Positions 16,999 through 25,214 of a stretch of DNA of 64,000 nucleotides are shown here, in pieces. A program made the translations under genes and the position numbers. The stretch spans positions 1 to 64,000 of the forward strand of contig NZ_FNDB01000001.1 of the NCBI RefSeq assembly GCF_900099915.1. The letters are read 5' to 3'. Source of the DNA: Flavobacterium omnivorum (GTDB taxonomy: Bacteria; Bacteroidota; Bacteroidia; Flavobacteriales; Flavobacteriaceae). The notes beneath the pieces are model-generated. The model was not told the origin of the DNA, did not search any database, and saw nothing but the letters and a program-made list of their open reading frames with translations. How positions within the stretch are numbered: position 1 is the first letter of the stretch; every line of letters starts with the position of its first letter.

Positions 16999-17740
16999 GA
17001 AAAACATTCTATACATACTATTACTTTCAACCCAGATTTTCTTTGCCCAAAACGGCTTTGAAAAAGGGAATGCCTACTATGCAAAAGGAAAGTACACTGA
17101 AGCTGTGGCGGCTTATGAAAGTGTTTTAAAAGACAATAAGCACTCTTCGGAATTGTATTTTAATTTAGGGAATGCCTATTATAAATTGAATAAGGTTGCG
17201 CCTTCAATTTATAATTATGAAAAAGCTTTGGTACTGAATCCAAACGATAAGGAAAGCATAAACAACCTGAAATTCGCTCAAAAAAGAACCATTGATGAGA
17301 TTAAAGTAATTCCAAAAGTGGGTTTTGGAAAGTTACTTCGGGATTTCACCGGAATTTATCATTTTAATACTTGGGGATGGATTTCTGTAGGACTGGCGAC
17401 CTTTTTTCTATTGTTTTTTATTGGTTATTATTTTTCACAAAAAACAGTATTTAAAAGAATTTTCTTTTTTGGAATGTTTGTAGTTCTTTTTATCTTGCTA
17501 ATCACCATATCAGCAGCTATTTTTGAAAAAAGTCATTTTGATACAGAGAAGCCAGCGATTGTTTTTGCCGAAAGAACGAATATGAAACCGGAACCCAGAG
17601 ATGGTGGTAAGCCATTATTAGTATTGCATGAAGGAACAAAAGTGTTTGTTTTTGAAACCATTGGGAAATGGAAAAAAATACAACTAACGGATGGAACCGA
17701 AGGCTGGATTGAAACTAGTGCGATTAAGGAAGTGAAGTAA
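16997..17740 (+). CDS. batE: BatE, TPR and SH3 domain protein
   Basis: 247 residues. Signal sequence MKNILYILLLSTQIFFAQ, a TPR pair (FEKGNAYYAKGKYTEAVAAYE, ELYFNLGNAYYKLNKVAPSI), two membrane segments at about 126-145 and 153-175, and a C-terminal bacterial SH3 domain (RTNMKPEPRDGGKPLLVLHEGTKVFVFETIGKWKKIQLTDGTEGWI). This is the BatE architecture. It closes the operon. The next gene is convergent and 20 nt away. Confidence 0.9.
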   Translation: MKNILYILLLSTQIFFAQNGFEKGNAYYAKGKYTEAVAAYESVLKDNKHSSELYFNLGNAYYKLNKVAPSIYNYEKALVLNPNDKESINNLKFAQKRTIDEIKVIPKVGFGKLLRDFTGIYHFNTWGWISVGLATFFLLFFIGYYFSQKTVFKRIFFFGMFVVLFILLITISAAIFEKSHFDTEKPAIVFAERTNMKPEPRDGGKPLLVLHEGTKVFVFETIGKWKKIQLTDGTEGWIETSAIKEVK

Positions 17741-17760
17741 TAATGTTCTGTGAATTTTAC

Positions 17761-18264
17761 TTACTTTTTCTTCAAACTACTATACCATTCCTTTAGTGAC
17801 GGATACATATATCCCGCTATTTTTTGGATTGGATTGTAAAAAAGTGAATTGTCTAAAGTTTCTTTTTTGGCTAAATAGTGTTTGTAATTTATTTTTTCGA
17901 AAACAGCAAAGACAATACTGATAATCAAAATTGTTTTTAGCACCCTGAAGAAGCCACCACCAATCGCATTCAACCAGCCCAAAAAAGCAAAATCGGCGAC
18001 TCCAGTTAGGAACTTTCCTAAAATTGTGACTACCACAACCACAGCGATAAACGTGAGAATAAAAGCAACAACTTGAATCGTATTGGGATTCCACTTCACA
18101 AATCCTACTAAAATATCCCGCATAAAGGAGGAAAATTTCACAGCAAAATATATTCCCGCCAATAGCGAAACCAAAGAAGCTAGTTCTATAAAAAGTCCAT
18201 TTCGGATTCCTTTATAAAAAGCGAAAGCCAGTAGTACACCCAAAATAATATCTAAAAATCCCAT
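17761..18264 (-). CDS. CvpA family membrane protein
   Basis: 167 residues with four membrane segments and the CvpA opening (MGFLDIILGVLLAFAFYKGIRNGLF). The E. coli member is needed for colicin V production and for bile tolerance. The Flavobacterium protein is of the same length and fold. It is a single gene, convergent with batE. Confidence 0.85.
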   Translation of the reverse strand: MGFLDIILGVLLAFAFYKGIRNGLFIELASLVSLLAGIYFAVKFSSFMRDILVGFVKWNPNTIQVVAFILTFIAVVVVVTILGKFLTGVADFAFLGWLNAIGGGFFRVLKTILIISIVFAVFEKINYKHYLAKKETLDNSLFYNPIQKIAGYMYPSLKEWYSSLKKK

Positions 18265-18337
18265 AACGCTTAATTAAAAAAATTATATCTGCAAATATAA
18301 AATAATTGTTCTTTACCATTGTCAGTTTTCAAGTTCT

Positions 18338-18345
18338 TATCTTTG
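18338..18345 (+). promoter_or_regulatory. -7 box TATCTTTG
   Basis: TATCTTTG fits TAnnTTTG and lies about 84 nt upstream of the start at 18429. The leader would contain the spacer repeat shared with 10244-10280. Confidence 0.5.
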
Positions 18346-18393
18346 CCAAAATAATTTGATTATTCTTTTTGAAAATCTGTGATACAAATCTGC

Positions 18394-18428
18394 ATTCAAA
18401 AATCGTTAATCTACAATCAAAAATCAAA
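18394..18428 (+). repeat. Spacer repeat CAAAAATCGTTAATC...CAATCAAAAATCAAAA, copy 2
   Basis: It matches the spacer at 10244-10280 with two or three differences and ends at the start codon at 18429. In the leader of this gene it would be fully transcribed. Confidence 0.6.
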
Positions 18429-18785
18429 ATGTCAAGAGACACACAACTTAAAGAACGCTGGGAACAGCTTGTAAATATACTTTCCAATCAATTTTCACAA
18501 GGAGAAGACTTAGATTTAGACGCTATTATTTATTTAATTGGAGTTCAGGAACTCGGGAAAGTTCACAGTGAATACAAGAAAGACGAAAAATTAAACCTAA
18601 TGCACATCGCAATTTGCCGTTTATTAGAGCCTTATGGTTTCTATGAATTTGAGTTTTTTGATGAAGATGGATGGCCGCATTACAGAGTAAAAGAGGAGTT
18701 GCCTCCACTAAAAGCTGGGGAACAATCGGTTTTAATGAAAGAAGCTATTGTAAACTATTTCTTAGAACGCGAAGTGATAGAATAG
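18429..18785 (+). CDS. Conserved Flavobacterium protein of unknown function
   Basis: 118 residues from ATG at 18429 (MSRDTQLKERWEQL). A longer frame from 18369 would translate the spacer repeat, so it is set aside. The protein is acidic, soluble and helical, with IIYLIGVQELGKVH and a segment WPHYRVKEELPPL. No known domain is recognised. It is followed at 18891 by pheS, which has its own promoter box. Confidence 0.75.
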   Translation: MSRDTQLKERWEQLVNILSNQFSQGEDLDLDAIIYLIGVQELGKVHSEYKKDEKLNLMHIAICRLLEPYGFYEFEFFDEDGWPHYRVKEELPPLKAGEQSVLMKEAIVNYFLEREVIE

Positions 18786-18866
18786 CGTATCAAAGGGAAC
18801 TTCGTTAGATAAAAGTCTAATGCAATAAACTTAAAATATTAAACGTGAAACTCGGAACAAATTTCT

Positions 18867-18874
18867 TAAATTTG
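18867..18874 (+). promoter_or_regulatory. -7 box TAAATTTG for pheS
   Basis: TAAATTTG fits the Flavobacterium -7 consensus exactly, 16 nt upstream of the ATG at 18891. The leader would be about 10 nt. Confidence 0.5.
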
Positions 18875-18890
18875 CACTCTCAATTATTGA

Positions 18891-19916
18891 ATGAAAATGA
18901 TAGACAAGATAAAAGAATATATTGGTGAAGCACAAGCTTTCTCAACTCAAAATGCTGCTGATTTAGAAACATTCCGAATCAAATTTTTAGGAAGCAAAGG
19001 ACTTTTGAAGGAGCTTTTCGCCGAATTTAAAAATGTTCCTAACGACCAAAAAAAGGAATTTGGACAAGTAATTAACTTGCTTAAAACTTCTGCTGAGGAA
19101 AAAGTAAAATCCATTCAGGAAGCTTTAGAAAATAAAGAAGAAAGTAAAGGATTTTACGGGGATTTAACCCGTTCTGCGGAACCAATGATTATTGGCTCCC
19201 GTCACCCTATTTCATTGGTAAAAAACCAAATTATAGATATTTTTTCAAACATCGGTTTCAATGTTTCTGAAGGTCCAGAAATTGAAGATGATTGGCATAA
19301 TTTTACCGCATTAAACTTACCAGAATACCATCCGGCACGTGATATGCAAGACACCTTTTTTATTCAAACGAATCCTGACATTTTGTTGCGCACGCACACT
19401 TCATCAGTGCAAGTGCGTTATATGGAAAACAATAAACCGCCCATTCGTACTATTTCCCCGGGAAGAGTTTTCCGTAATGAAGCCGTATCGTCTCGTTCTC
19501 ATTGTATTTTCCACCAAGTGGAAGGATTGTACATCGATAAAGATGTTTCTTTTGCTGATTTAAAGCAAACGCTTTTGTATTTCACCAAAGAGATGTTCGG
19601 AAAATCAAAAATACGCCTGAGACCTTCCTATTTTCCATTTACGGAACCAAGTGCCGAAGTTGATATTTATTGGGGTTTAAAAACCGAAACTGATTATAGA
19701 ATCACCAAAGGAACCGGTTGGTTAGAAATCATGGGTTGCGGAATGGTAGATCCAAATGTTTTGAAAAATTGTGGGATCAATCCTGATGAATACAACGGTT
19801 TTGCATTCGGAATGGGAATCGAAAGAATTGCCATGTTACTCTATCAAATTGGCGATATTCGCATGTTTTATGAGAACGACGTTCGTTTCCTTGAGCAATT
19901 CAAATCAAGCATATAA
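18891..19916 (+). CDS. pheS: Phenylalanine--tRNA ligase alpha subunit
   Basis: 341 residues, the usual length. The N-terminal coiled coil (residues 1-90) is followed by the class II catalytic domain: HPISLVKNQIIDIF, motif 2 ISPGRVFRNEAVSSRSHCIFHQVEG, and motif 3 FAFGMGIERIAMLLYQIGDIR. The protein charges tRNA-Phe together with the beta subunit, whose gene is not in the window. An in-frame ATG at 18897 is an alternative start. The structured repeat B begins 21 nt after the stop. Confidence 0.96.
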   Translation: MKMIDKIKEYIGEAQAFSTQNAADLETFRIKFLGSKGLLKELFAEFKNVPNDQKKEFGQVINLLKTSAEEKVKSIQEALENKEESKGFYGDLTRSAEPMIIGSRHPISLVKNQIIDIFSNIGFNVSEGPEIEDDWHNFTALNLPEYHPARDMQDTFFIQTNPDILLRTHTSSVQVRYMENNKPPIRTISPGRVFRNEAVSSRSHCIFHQVEGLYIDKDVSFADLKQTLLYFTKEMFGKSKIRLRPSYFPFTEPSAEVDIYWGLKTETDYRITKGTGWLEIMGCGMVDPNVLKNCGINPDEYNGFAFGMGIERIAMLLYQIGDIRMFYENDVRFLEQFKSSI

Positions 19917-19937
19917 AGAGTTATAAATTATATTTTT

Positions 19938-20022
19938 AGGAGCTATTTCTAGCTATCCGTTGCAATCTTTTTTGAGGCAAAAAGCCTCAAAAAAGGATTT
20001 TCACTGCTATCTGGGCTAGGCA
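19938..20022 (+). repeat. Structured 3' repeat, copy B
   Basis: Begins AGGAGCTATTTCTAGC and ends CTATCTGGGCTAGG. CTAG (19949-19952) pairs with CTGG (20011-20014, one G-U), replacing the CCTG/CAGG pair of copies A and D. The central hairpin is a perfect 12-bp stem, CTTTTTTGAGGC (19967-19978) with GCCTCAAAAAAG (19984-19995). It lies just after pheS in the same orientation. Confidence 0.75.
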
Positions 20023-20104
20023 TTTCGGTTGACAATAAAATTAAGTTTTTGAATACTAAATAGTAATTAATGAGTGAAGAGTTTGCTTCATTCTACAAAA
20101 CGAT

Positions 20105-20512
20105 ATGAAAAAAGACATCATCATCCCCGAAGTAGAAAACGTGTTCCTAGCTGCAGTTCAAGAATGGAGCGACGATTTTATGGAGAAAGTATGGTACGCA
20201 TATTTGATAAATGACAGTGATTTTCTAATTGAAAGTGTAATGGTGGTTTCCAAAGCTTTTGGAACAATTGAGGGTGAAATGAAAAAAACATCGCTGTTGC
20301 GCCATGCTTTTGTAGAATTACCACCCGTATCGCTCGTGAAAATCGAAATGATTGAAAAAAGTGTTTTGGCACTCAACAATGAGTTCATGCTTACCTTTTT
20401 CATGGATGGAAAGCTTTACGATAAAAAGTTTACTTTTAAAGCAAATTCAATCAATGAAACTAACGTCGAAGAGGTGCCAATTTTATTCGTTGATGGGGTT
20501 ATTGTGAGGTAG
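20105..20512 (+). CDS. Conserved protein downstream of pheS, unknown function
   Basis: 135 residues, cytosolic. MKKDIIIPEVENVFLAAVQE opens the protein; LRHAFVELPPVSLVKIEMIE and NNEFMLTFFMDGKLYDKKF follow. I recall related proteins beside pheS in other Flavobacteria, some of them labelled as PheS fragments, but no aminoacyl-tRNA synthetase motif is present here. The function is unknown. The last 30 nt overlap the 3' end of the opposing small membrane protein gene. Confidence 0.75.
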   Translation: MKKDIIIPEVENVFLAAVQEWSDDFMEKVWYAYLINDSDFLIESVMVVSKAFGTIEGEMKKTSLLRHAFVELPPVSLVKIEMIEKSVLALNNEFMLTFFMDGKLYDKKFTFKANSINETNVEEVPILFVDGVIVR

Positions 20513-20731
20513 TTCTGCACCACGTTCTAGTTTATTTTTTTTCTTCCAATTTGAATATCCTACAATAAATATTCCTGCCAAAACAAAATAAAGCGTTCGG
20601 AGTAGCTTTTCTTGGGATAAAAAAGCATCTTCAAAAGACATTTCGAATAAATCAATAATGGCAATGGAGCAGGAAACGATTAATCCCCAAACTCCACCAT
20701 TCTTAATCTGAAATTGCCATCTTTCCCTCAT
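20483..20731 (-). CDS. Small membrane protein, paralogue 1
   Basis: 82 residues with two membrane segments (about 14-31 and 46-64) and the pattern MRERWQFQIKNGGVWGLIVS...AGIFIVGYSNWKKKNK. It is a tandem paralogue of the next gene, which has the same pattern (MSERWKYQIKTGLPWGV...LGIFVLGYSSWKSKIK). The last ten codons overlap the convergent gene. No known family. Confidence 0.7.
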   Translation of the reverse strand: MRERWQFQIKNGGVWGLIVSCSIAIIDLFEMSFEDAFLSQEKLLRTLYFVLAGIFIVGYSNWKKKNKLERGAELPHNNPINE

Positions 20732-20737
20732 AATAAT

Positions 20738-20953
20738 TTATTTAGTTTGTCTTTTAATTTTGGACTTCCAAGAGGAGTATCCCAAAACAAATATTCCTAA
20801 TAGAATATAAGCAACTGCTTTAAAATAAAAAAAAGGTTTACTGACTTGATCAATAAAAGAGACCTCTTTAATTTCAAATAAAATCATAAAAACAGTCATA
20901 AAAACACCCCATGGCAAACCTGTTTTAATCTGATATTTCCATCTTTCGCTCAT
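20738..20953 (-). CDS. Small membrane protein, paralogue 2
   Basis: 71 residues with the same two-segment layout as its neighbour; the two proteins share the RW-x-(F/Y)-QIK-x-G opening and the GIF(I/V)(V/L)GYS(N/S)WK motif. The genes are 6 nt apart and read as one transcript. The unit is probably a recent tandem duplication. No function can be named. Confidence 0.72.
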   Translation of the reverse strand: MSERWKYQIKTGLPWGVFMTVFMILFEIKEVSFIDQVSKPFFYFKAVAYILLGIFVLGYSSWKSKIKRQTK

Positions 20954-20995
20954 AATAGTATTGATATGGGATTAAAATTAGCTTTTTTCCTTAAT

Positions 20996-21991
20996 TTAAT
21001 CTAGCTGATCCGTTAGTTTCTTAAAAACAGTTTTAGCATCTTTTCCTTCATATAGAATTGTATAAACAGCATCAATAATAGGAGTTTTGGCACCATACGC
21101 CTGATTTAGTTTATAAGCGCTTTTCACTGCGTAGTATCCTTCGGCAACCATGCTCATTTCCATCATTGCTGATTTTACAGTATAGCCTTTACCAATCATA
21201 TTTCCGAACATTCTGTTTCTGGAGAATATAGAATAACCGGTAACCAATAAATCGCCTAAGTAGGCTGAGTCATTAATGTTGCGTTTCATTTTATGCACTT
21301 TCTTGATGAATTTTTTCATCTCACGAATCCCATTACTCATCAAAACCGACTGGAAGTTATCCCCGTAGCCTAATCCATGTGCCATACCTGCGGCAATAGC
21401 GTAAATGTTTTTTAACATTGCGGCATATTCCGTTCCTATAATGTCATCTGTAATTTTGGTCTTAATATAATTCCCAGATAAATTTTTAGCAACAACCTTA
21501 GCTTTATCCGGATCACCACAAGCAATCGTAAGGTAGGAAAGACGCTCCATCGCTACTTCCTCAGCGTGACAAGGACCAGTAATTACACCAATGTTATAGT
21601 AAGGAATGTCATACTTTACATGAAAATGCTCGCCCACAATCAAACTTGTTTCAGGAACGATACCTTTTATTGCTGAAAAAATAATTTTATCTTGTAGCGA
21701 AACAGTTAGTTTTTCTAGTTCGGCATCTAAAAAAGCTGATGGAATAGCAAATATTATATAATCAGCATATGTTACAGCTTCATTGATATCGTTAGTCAGT
21801 TTTAGTTTTGTGGTATCAAATTCAACTGAACTTAAATAATTTGGATTGTGTTTAAAATTTTTAATGTGCTCTATTGCAGCATCGTTGCGCATATACCATG
21901 AAATTTCGGTAAGGTTTACACATAACATTTTTGCTATAGCTGTCGCCCAACTTCCACCACCAATTACTGCAAATTTTATATTTTCGGCCAT
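20996..21991 (-). CDS. gpsA: Glycerol-3-phosphate dehydrogenase [NAD(P)+]
   Basis: 331 residues from the ATG at 21991 (MAENIKFAVIGGGSWATAIA); a seven-residue longer frame begins at 22012 and is less likely. The Rossmann motif is GGGSWATA, followed by YADYIIFAIPSAFL, SAIKG near residue 110, ITGPCHAEE with the catalytic region, and KNIYAIAAGMAHGLGYGDNFQS with the conserved Lys. The enzyme supplies sn-glycerol 3-phosphate for phospholipids in the cytosol. It is a single gene. Confidence 0.94.
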   Translation of the reverse strand: MAENIKFAVIGGGSWATAIAKMLCVNLTEISWYMRNDAAIEHIKNFKHNPNYLSSVEFDTTKLKLTNDINEAVTYADYIIFAIPSAFLDAELEKLTVSLQDKIIFSAIKGIVPETSLIVGEHFHVKYDIPYYNIGVITGPCHAEEVAMERLSYLTIACGDPDKAKVVAKNLSGNYIKTKITDDIIGTEYAAMLKNIYAIAAGMAHGLGYGDNFQSVLMSNGIREMKKFIKKVHKMKRNINDSAYLGDLLVTGYSIFSRNRMFGNMIGKGYTVKSAMMEMSMVAEGYYAVKSAYKLNQAYGAKTPIIDAVYTILYEGKDAKTVFKKLTDQLD

Positions 21992-22232
21992 TTTTTTATT
22001 GAATTTAATCAAAAGTACTTAAAAAACTATTAATCGAACAAATTAAATTAAAACGTGAAACCCAGTGTTTGCTAGGTTTTGAAATATAATTATAAAACTA
22101 TTTTGAAGTTAAAAGAATTATTTTTGATTTTAGGTGCAATATAAGGAGGAGTATTTCGTTTTGTCTATAAATAATTTATTTTTTTAACAAAACTTCGAGA
22201 ATTGATTTAGTTAGTTATATTTTAGAATTTTA

Positions 22233-22266
22233 AAAGGCGTCTCCATAGATGAAGACGCCTTTTTAT
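22233..22266. terminator. Intrinsic terminator
   Basis: GGCGTCT (22236-22242) pairs with AGACGCC (22253-22259) with an A-run before and T-run after, so it can act on both strands. It lies 33 nt past the 3' end of the minus-strand alcohol dehydrogenase, and probably ends that transcript. Confidence 0.85.
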
Positions 22267-22298
22267 TTGATGCTTAGTAAGTGATTTTTGTGCTAAAG

Positions 22299-23462
22299 TT
22301 AGTAACTCATTTCCACAATTGATTTTACCTTTTCTAAAGTAATATTTTGTTTTTCGCCTAAACCTAACCAACCTCTTTCTTTAAAACGATCAACAATAAA
22401 ATCTGCTGTTTTATCAAAGTCTTTGGTGTAATCAGATAATTTAGTGTCCATTCCCATTGTATGGAAAAATTCAACGGTTTTGTTGATGGCTTCGTTTGCT
22501 ATTTCATCATCTGTTCCAGTTAAATTGAAAATACGTTTTCCGTATTGTGCCAATTTTCCTTTCTTGGTTTCAAACATTACCCGGTATAAATTTGGACCCA
22601 CAACTGCCAATGTTCTGGCGTGATCGATTCCGTACAAAGCCGTTAATTCATGCCCAATCATGTGCGTTGCCCAATCCGAAGGAACTCCTTTTTGGATTAA
22701 TCCATTCAAGGCCATCGTACAACTCCACATAAAGTTAGATGCTAGAGCATAATCTTTAGGATTCTCAACTACTTCTGGACCCACTTGGATTAAAGTTTGA
22801 AGAATGCTTTCGGCAATTCTATCTTGAAGATATCCTTCGTGCGGATACGTTAAATATTGTTCCAAAACATGAGTGTAGGCGTCTACAACTCCGTTTTGTA
22901 ATTGTCTTTTTGGTAAAGATTCAATTACTGTTGGATCGCAGATAGAAAATTTGGGGAACAATGCGCTACCACCAAAGGATAATTTTTCCTGCGTAGATTC
23001 AATAGTGACAACTCCGCCAGAATTCATTTCACTACCAGTTGCTGGTAAAGTTAAAACGGTTCCAAAAGGAATAATTTTAGATACATCTTTAGTTAATACT
23101 CGTTTTTGAAGAATATCAATAGGGTTTCCGTCAAAATGTACCGCTGCCGAAATGAATTTTACCCCGTCAATTACAGAACCTCCTCCAACGGCAAGGATAA
23201 AATCTACTTTTTGCTCTTTGATAATCGCAACTGCTTTCATCAATGTTTCAAAATGCGGATTTGGTTCAATTCCTCCAAATTCTACAATTTCAAAACCTTT
23301 TAGATTGTTGATTACTTGCTCATGAATTCCATTTTTGAAAATACTTCCTCCGCCGTAGGCTAAAAGAATTTTTGCTCCTGTTGGCACTAACGTTGATAAT
23401 TTTTCTATTTGTCCTTTTCCAAAAATTAAATTGGTAGGATTGTATAATTCGAAATTTAACAT
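22299..23462 (-). CDS. Iron-containing alcohol dehydrogenase, YqhD-like
   Basis: 387 residues of the group III alcohol dehydrogenase family. GGGSVIDGVKFIS is the NADP-binding motif, and the metal site is formed by D and H residues in VVDAYTHVLEQYL, WATHMIGHELTALYGIDHA. The YqhD-type enzymes reduce a broad range of aldehydes with NADPH and protect against them. It follows the DJ-1/PfpI gene with a 4-nt gap, so the two form an operon, divergent from a LysR-type regulator. Confidence 0.88.
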   Translation of the reverse strand: MLNFELYNPTNLIFGKGQIEKLSTLVPTGAKILLAYGGGSIFKNGIHEQVINNLKGFEIVEFGGIEPNPHFETLMKAVAIIKEQKVDFILAVGGGSVIDGVKFISAAVHFDGNPIDILQKRVLTKDVSKIIPFGTVLTLPATGSEMNSGGVVTIESTQEKLSFGGSALFPKFSICDPTVIESLPKRQLQNGVVDAYTHVLEQYLTYPHEGYLQDRIAESILQTLIQVGPEVVENPKDYALASNFMWSCTMALNGLIQKGVPSDWATHMIGHELTALYGIDHARTLAVVGPNLYRVMFETKKGKLAQYGKRIFNLTGTDDEIANEAINKTVEFFHTMGMDTKLSDYTKDFDKTADFIVDRFKERGWLGLGEKQNITLEKVKSIVEMSY

Positions 23463-23466
23463 CTTT

Positions 23467-24231
23467 TTATTTTTTTGAATTCAATTGGTTCAATAATTTT
23501 TCCGCAACTAGTTTAGACGAAGCTGGATTTTGACCTGTTATTAATAAACCATCTTCTACAGCATACGGCTGCCAATCCCCAGTTTTAGAATAGATTGCGC
23601 CATTAGCCTGTAAAGCATCTTCTAATAAAAATGGAACTACATTCGTTAATTGCACCGCTTCTTCTTCTGTATTTGAAAATCCAGTTACTTTTTTACCTTT
23701 TACTAAAAATTCTCCATTTACTTTTACGTTTTTCAACACTGCTGGTGAATGACATACAAAAGCGACCGGTTTATTATTGGTATAAAAAGCTTCAATTAAA
23801 GCGCTTGAATTTGCATCCGTTGCTAAATCCCATAATGGGCCATGACCTCCAGGATAAAAAACAGCATCATAATCCGCTTGTTTTACATCAGATAGTTTGT
23901 GAGTTTTACTAAGTTTAGCTTGTAATTCTGTGTCTTTGTCAAATCTTTTAGTGTCTTCAGTAGCCGAAGAGGGATCTGAACTTTTTGGATCAATCGGTGG
24001 CTGTCCTCCTAAGGGTGATGCAATATCAATGATCACTCCTTTATCAGCTAACTCATAGTAAGGAGCAGCAAATTCTTCAATCCAAAATCCTGTTTTTTCT
24101 CCTGTGTTCCCTAATTCACTATGACTAGTTAGAACGAATAATACTTTTTTCATACCTTTTTTATTTTGTGCAGTTGCTGTAATACAACTTGCGGTTAATG
24201 CTATAATGGCAAATAATGCGATTTTTTTCAT
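23467..24231 (-). CDS. DJ-1/PfpI (Hsp31-like) protein with signal peptide
   Basis: 254 residues. The first 21 residues (MKKIALFAIIALTASCITATA) form a signal peptide; the Cys at 16 may make it a lipoprotein (TASC, a weak lipobox). The rest is a class I glutamine-amidotransferase-like fold with the nucleophile elbow AFVCHSPAVL and an upstream FYPGGHGPLWDL. These match the Hsp31/GLXIII group, which can convert methylglyoxal to lactate. The exported form is unusual. The next gene, a YqhD-like enzyme, is 4 nt away. Confidence 0.82.
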   Translation of the reverse strand: MKKIALFAIIALTASCITATAQNKKGMKKVLFVLTSHSELGNTGEKTGFWIEEFAAPYYELADKGVIIDIASPLGGQPPIDPKSSDPSSATEDTKRFDKDTELQAKLSKTHKLSDVKQADYDAVFYPGGHGPLWDLATDANSSALIEAFYTNNKPVAFVCHSPAVLKNVKVNGEFLVKGKKVTGFSNTEEEAVQLTNVVPFLLEDALQANGAIYSKTGDWQPYAVEDGLLITGQNPASSKLVAEKLLNQLNSKK

Positions 24232-24242
24232 CTTTAATTTTA

Positions 24243-24256
24243 TTTGTACAAATTTA
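24243..24256 (-). promoter_or_regulatory. Minus-strand -7 box TAAATTTG overlapping palindrome TTTGTACAAA
   Basis: On the minus strand TAAATTTG (24249-24256) is an exact TAnnTTTG match, 17 nt before the DJ-1 start codon. It overlaps the perfect palindrome TTTGTACAAA (24243-24252). It would drive the DJ-1/YqhD operon. Confidence 0.5.
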
Positions 24257-24269
24257 AGGCGAATATGTT

Positions 24270-24284
24270 ATTAGTAAAAATAAT
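24270..24284. promoter_or_regulatory. Candidate LysR-type operator ATTA-N7-TAAT
   Basis: ATTAGTAAAAATAAT fits the T-N11-A dyad of LysR-type regulators. It lies 14 nt upstream of the inferred DJ-1 -7 box, in the shared region between the regulator gene and its divergent target. The placement would suit activation. Confidence 0.4.
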
Positions 24285-24317
24285 TTAAATTATGTTTGTG
24301 ATAAATATATTTATATC

Positions 24318-25214
24318 ATGGTTAATCTGGAATGGTACAGAACGTTTAAATCAGTTTATAAAAACGGTAATTTTTCTTTGGCTGCCAAAGAATTATTTAT
24401 CAGTCAACCTGCTGTTAGTCAGCAAATATCAATGTTGGAAGCCCATGTAGGATATAAACTTTTCAATCGAAAGTCTAAAGGCGTCGAACCAACGGAATAC
24501 GCTAAGTTACTCAATAATTTAATTATAGAAGCACTAGACCGACTAGAAAATGTGGAAAATGGTTTTCGTGCCAAAGCGTTCAATGCCAATCGATTAATTT
24601 CTATTGGAATCTCGAAACATTTGATGAGCAGTTTAGGAAGTGCTTTAATTTCTAAATTTGATTTTATCGATTTTAGCTTTCATGAAAACGATGCGCTTTT
24701 TGAATTGGTTGATTCTAAAAAACTTGATTTTGCCGTTGTTACCAAACAATATGACACGTTTGACACCATTCAGAAAAAGGTTGGCGAAATTAAACAAGTG
24801 ATTGTAGGTTCTAACACTATTGATGCTTCCGAGTTAAAGTCTAGTATTAAAATAAAGGATTTCTCTGCAACGGAACAATGGTTGAACGACCAAAAATGGT
24901 TCAGTCACAATGCGCAAATTCCACATATCAAATTATTCTGGTTGCATGTTTTTAATAAAAAAAGACCGTCGATGGTTCCCAATTATATTATTCCATCCGA
25001 ATATGAAATGCTCGAAATCATTTCGATAAATACAGGAATAGGAGTAGTTTGGGACATAAATGCTAAAAATTTAATCAAAGAAAATAAAATTCAATTGTTG
25101 TGGAGCAGCAAGCAAATGCCAACTACGGAAGTATTTGTATTATCCGGTAAAAACGATAATTTGAGTATGATTTTCGAAAATATTCAACAGGAATTGAAAA
25201 GGGTTTTGAGATAA
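24318..25214 (+). CDS. LysR-type transcriptional regulator
   Basis: 298 residues. N-terminal winged helix (about 1-65) with NFSLAAKELFISQPAVSQQISMLEAHVGYKLFNR, the standard LysR recognition region, then a periplasmic-binding-protein-like effector domain (LISIGISKHLMSSLG, DFAVVTKQYDTFD). It is transcribed divergently from the DJ-1/YqhD pair and probably controls it. Its stop codon directly abuts that of nadD (convergent, no gap), so the terminator of each must lie in or past the other gene. Confidence 0.88.
   Translation: MVNLEWYRTFKSVYKNGNFSLAAKELFISQPAVSQQISMLEAHVGYKLFNRKSKGVEPTEYAKLLNNLIIEALDRLENVENGFRAKAFNANRLISIGISKHLMSSLGSALISKFDFIDFSFHENDALFELVDSKKLDFAVVTKQYDTFDTIQKKVGEIKQVIVGSNTIDASELKSSIKIKDFSATEQWLNDQKWFSHNAQIPHIKLFWLHVFNKKRPSMVPNYIIPSEYEMLEIISINTGIGVVWDINAKNLIKENKIQLLWSSKQMPTTEVFVLSGKNDNLSMIFENIQQELKRVLR

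Noticed and set aside
18891..20512. 20105-20512 as a fragment of phenylalanine--tRNA ligase
   Set aside because: It has no synthetase motif and pheS itself is complete.
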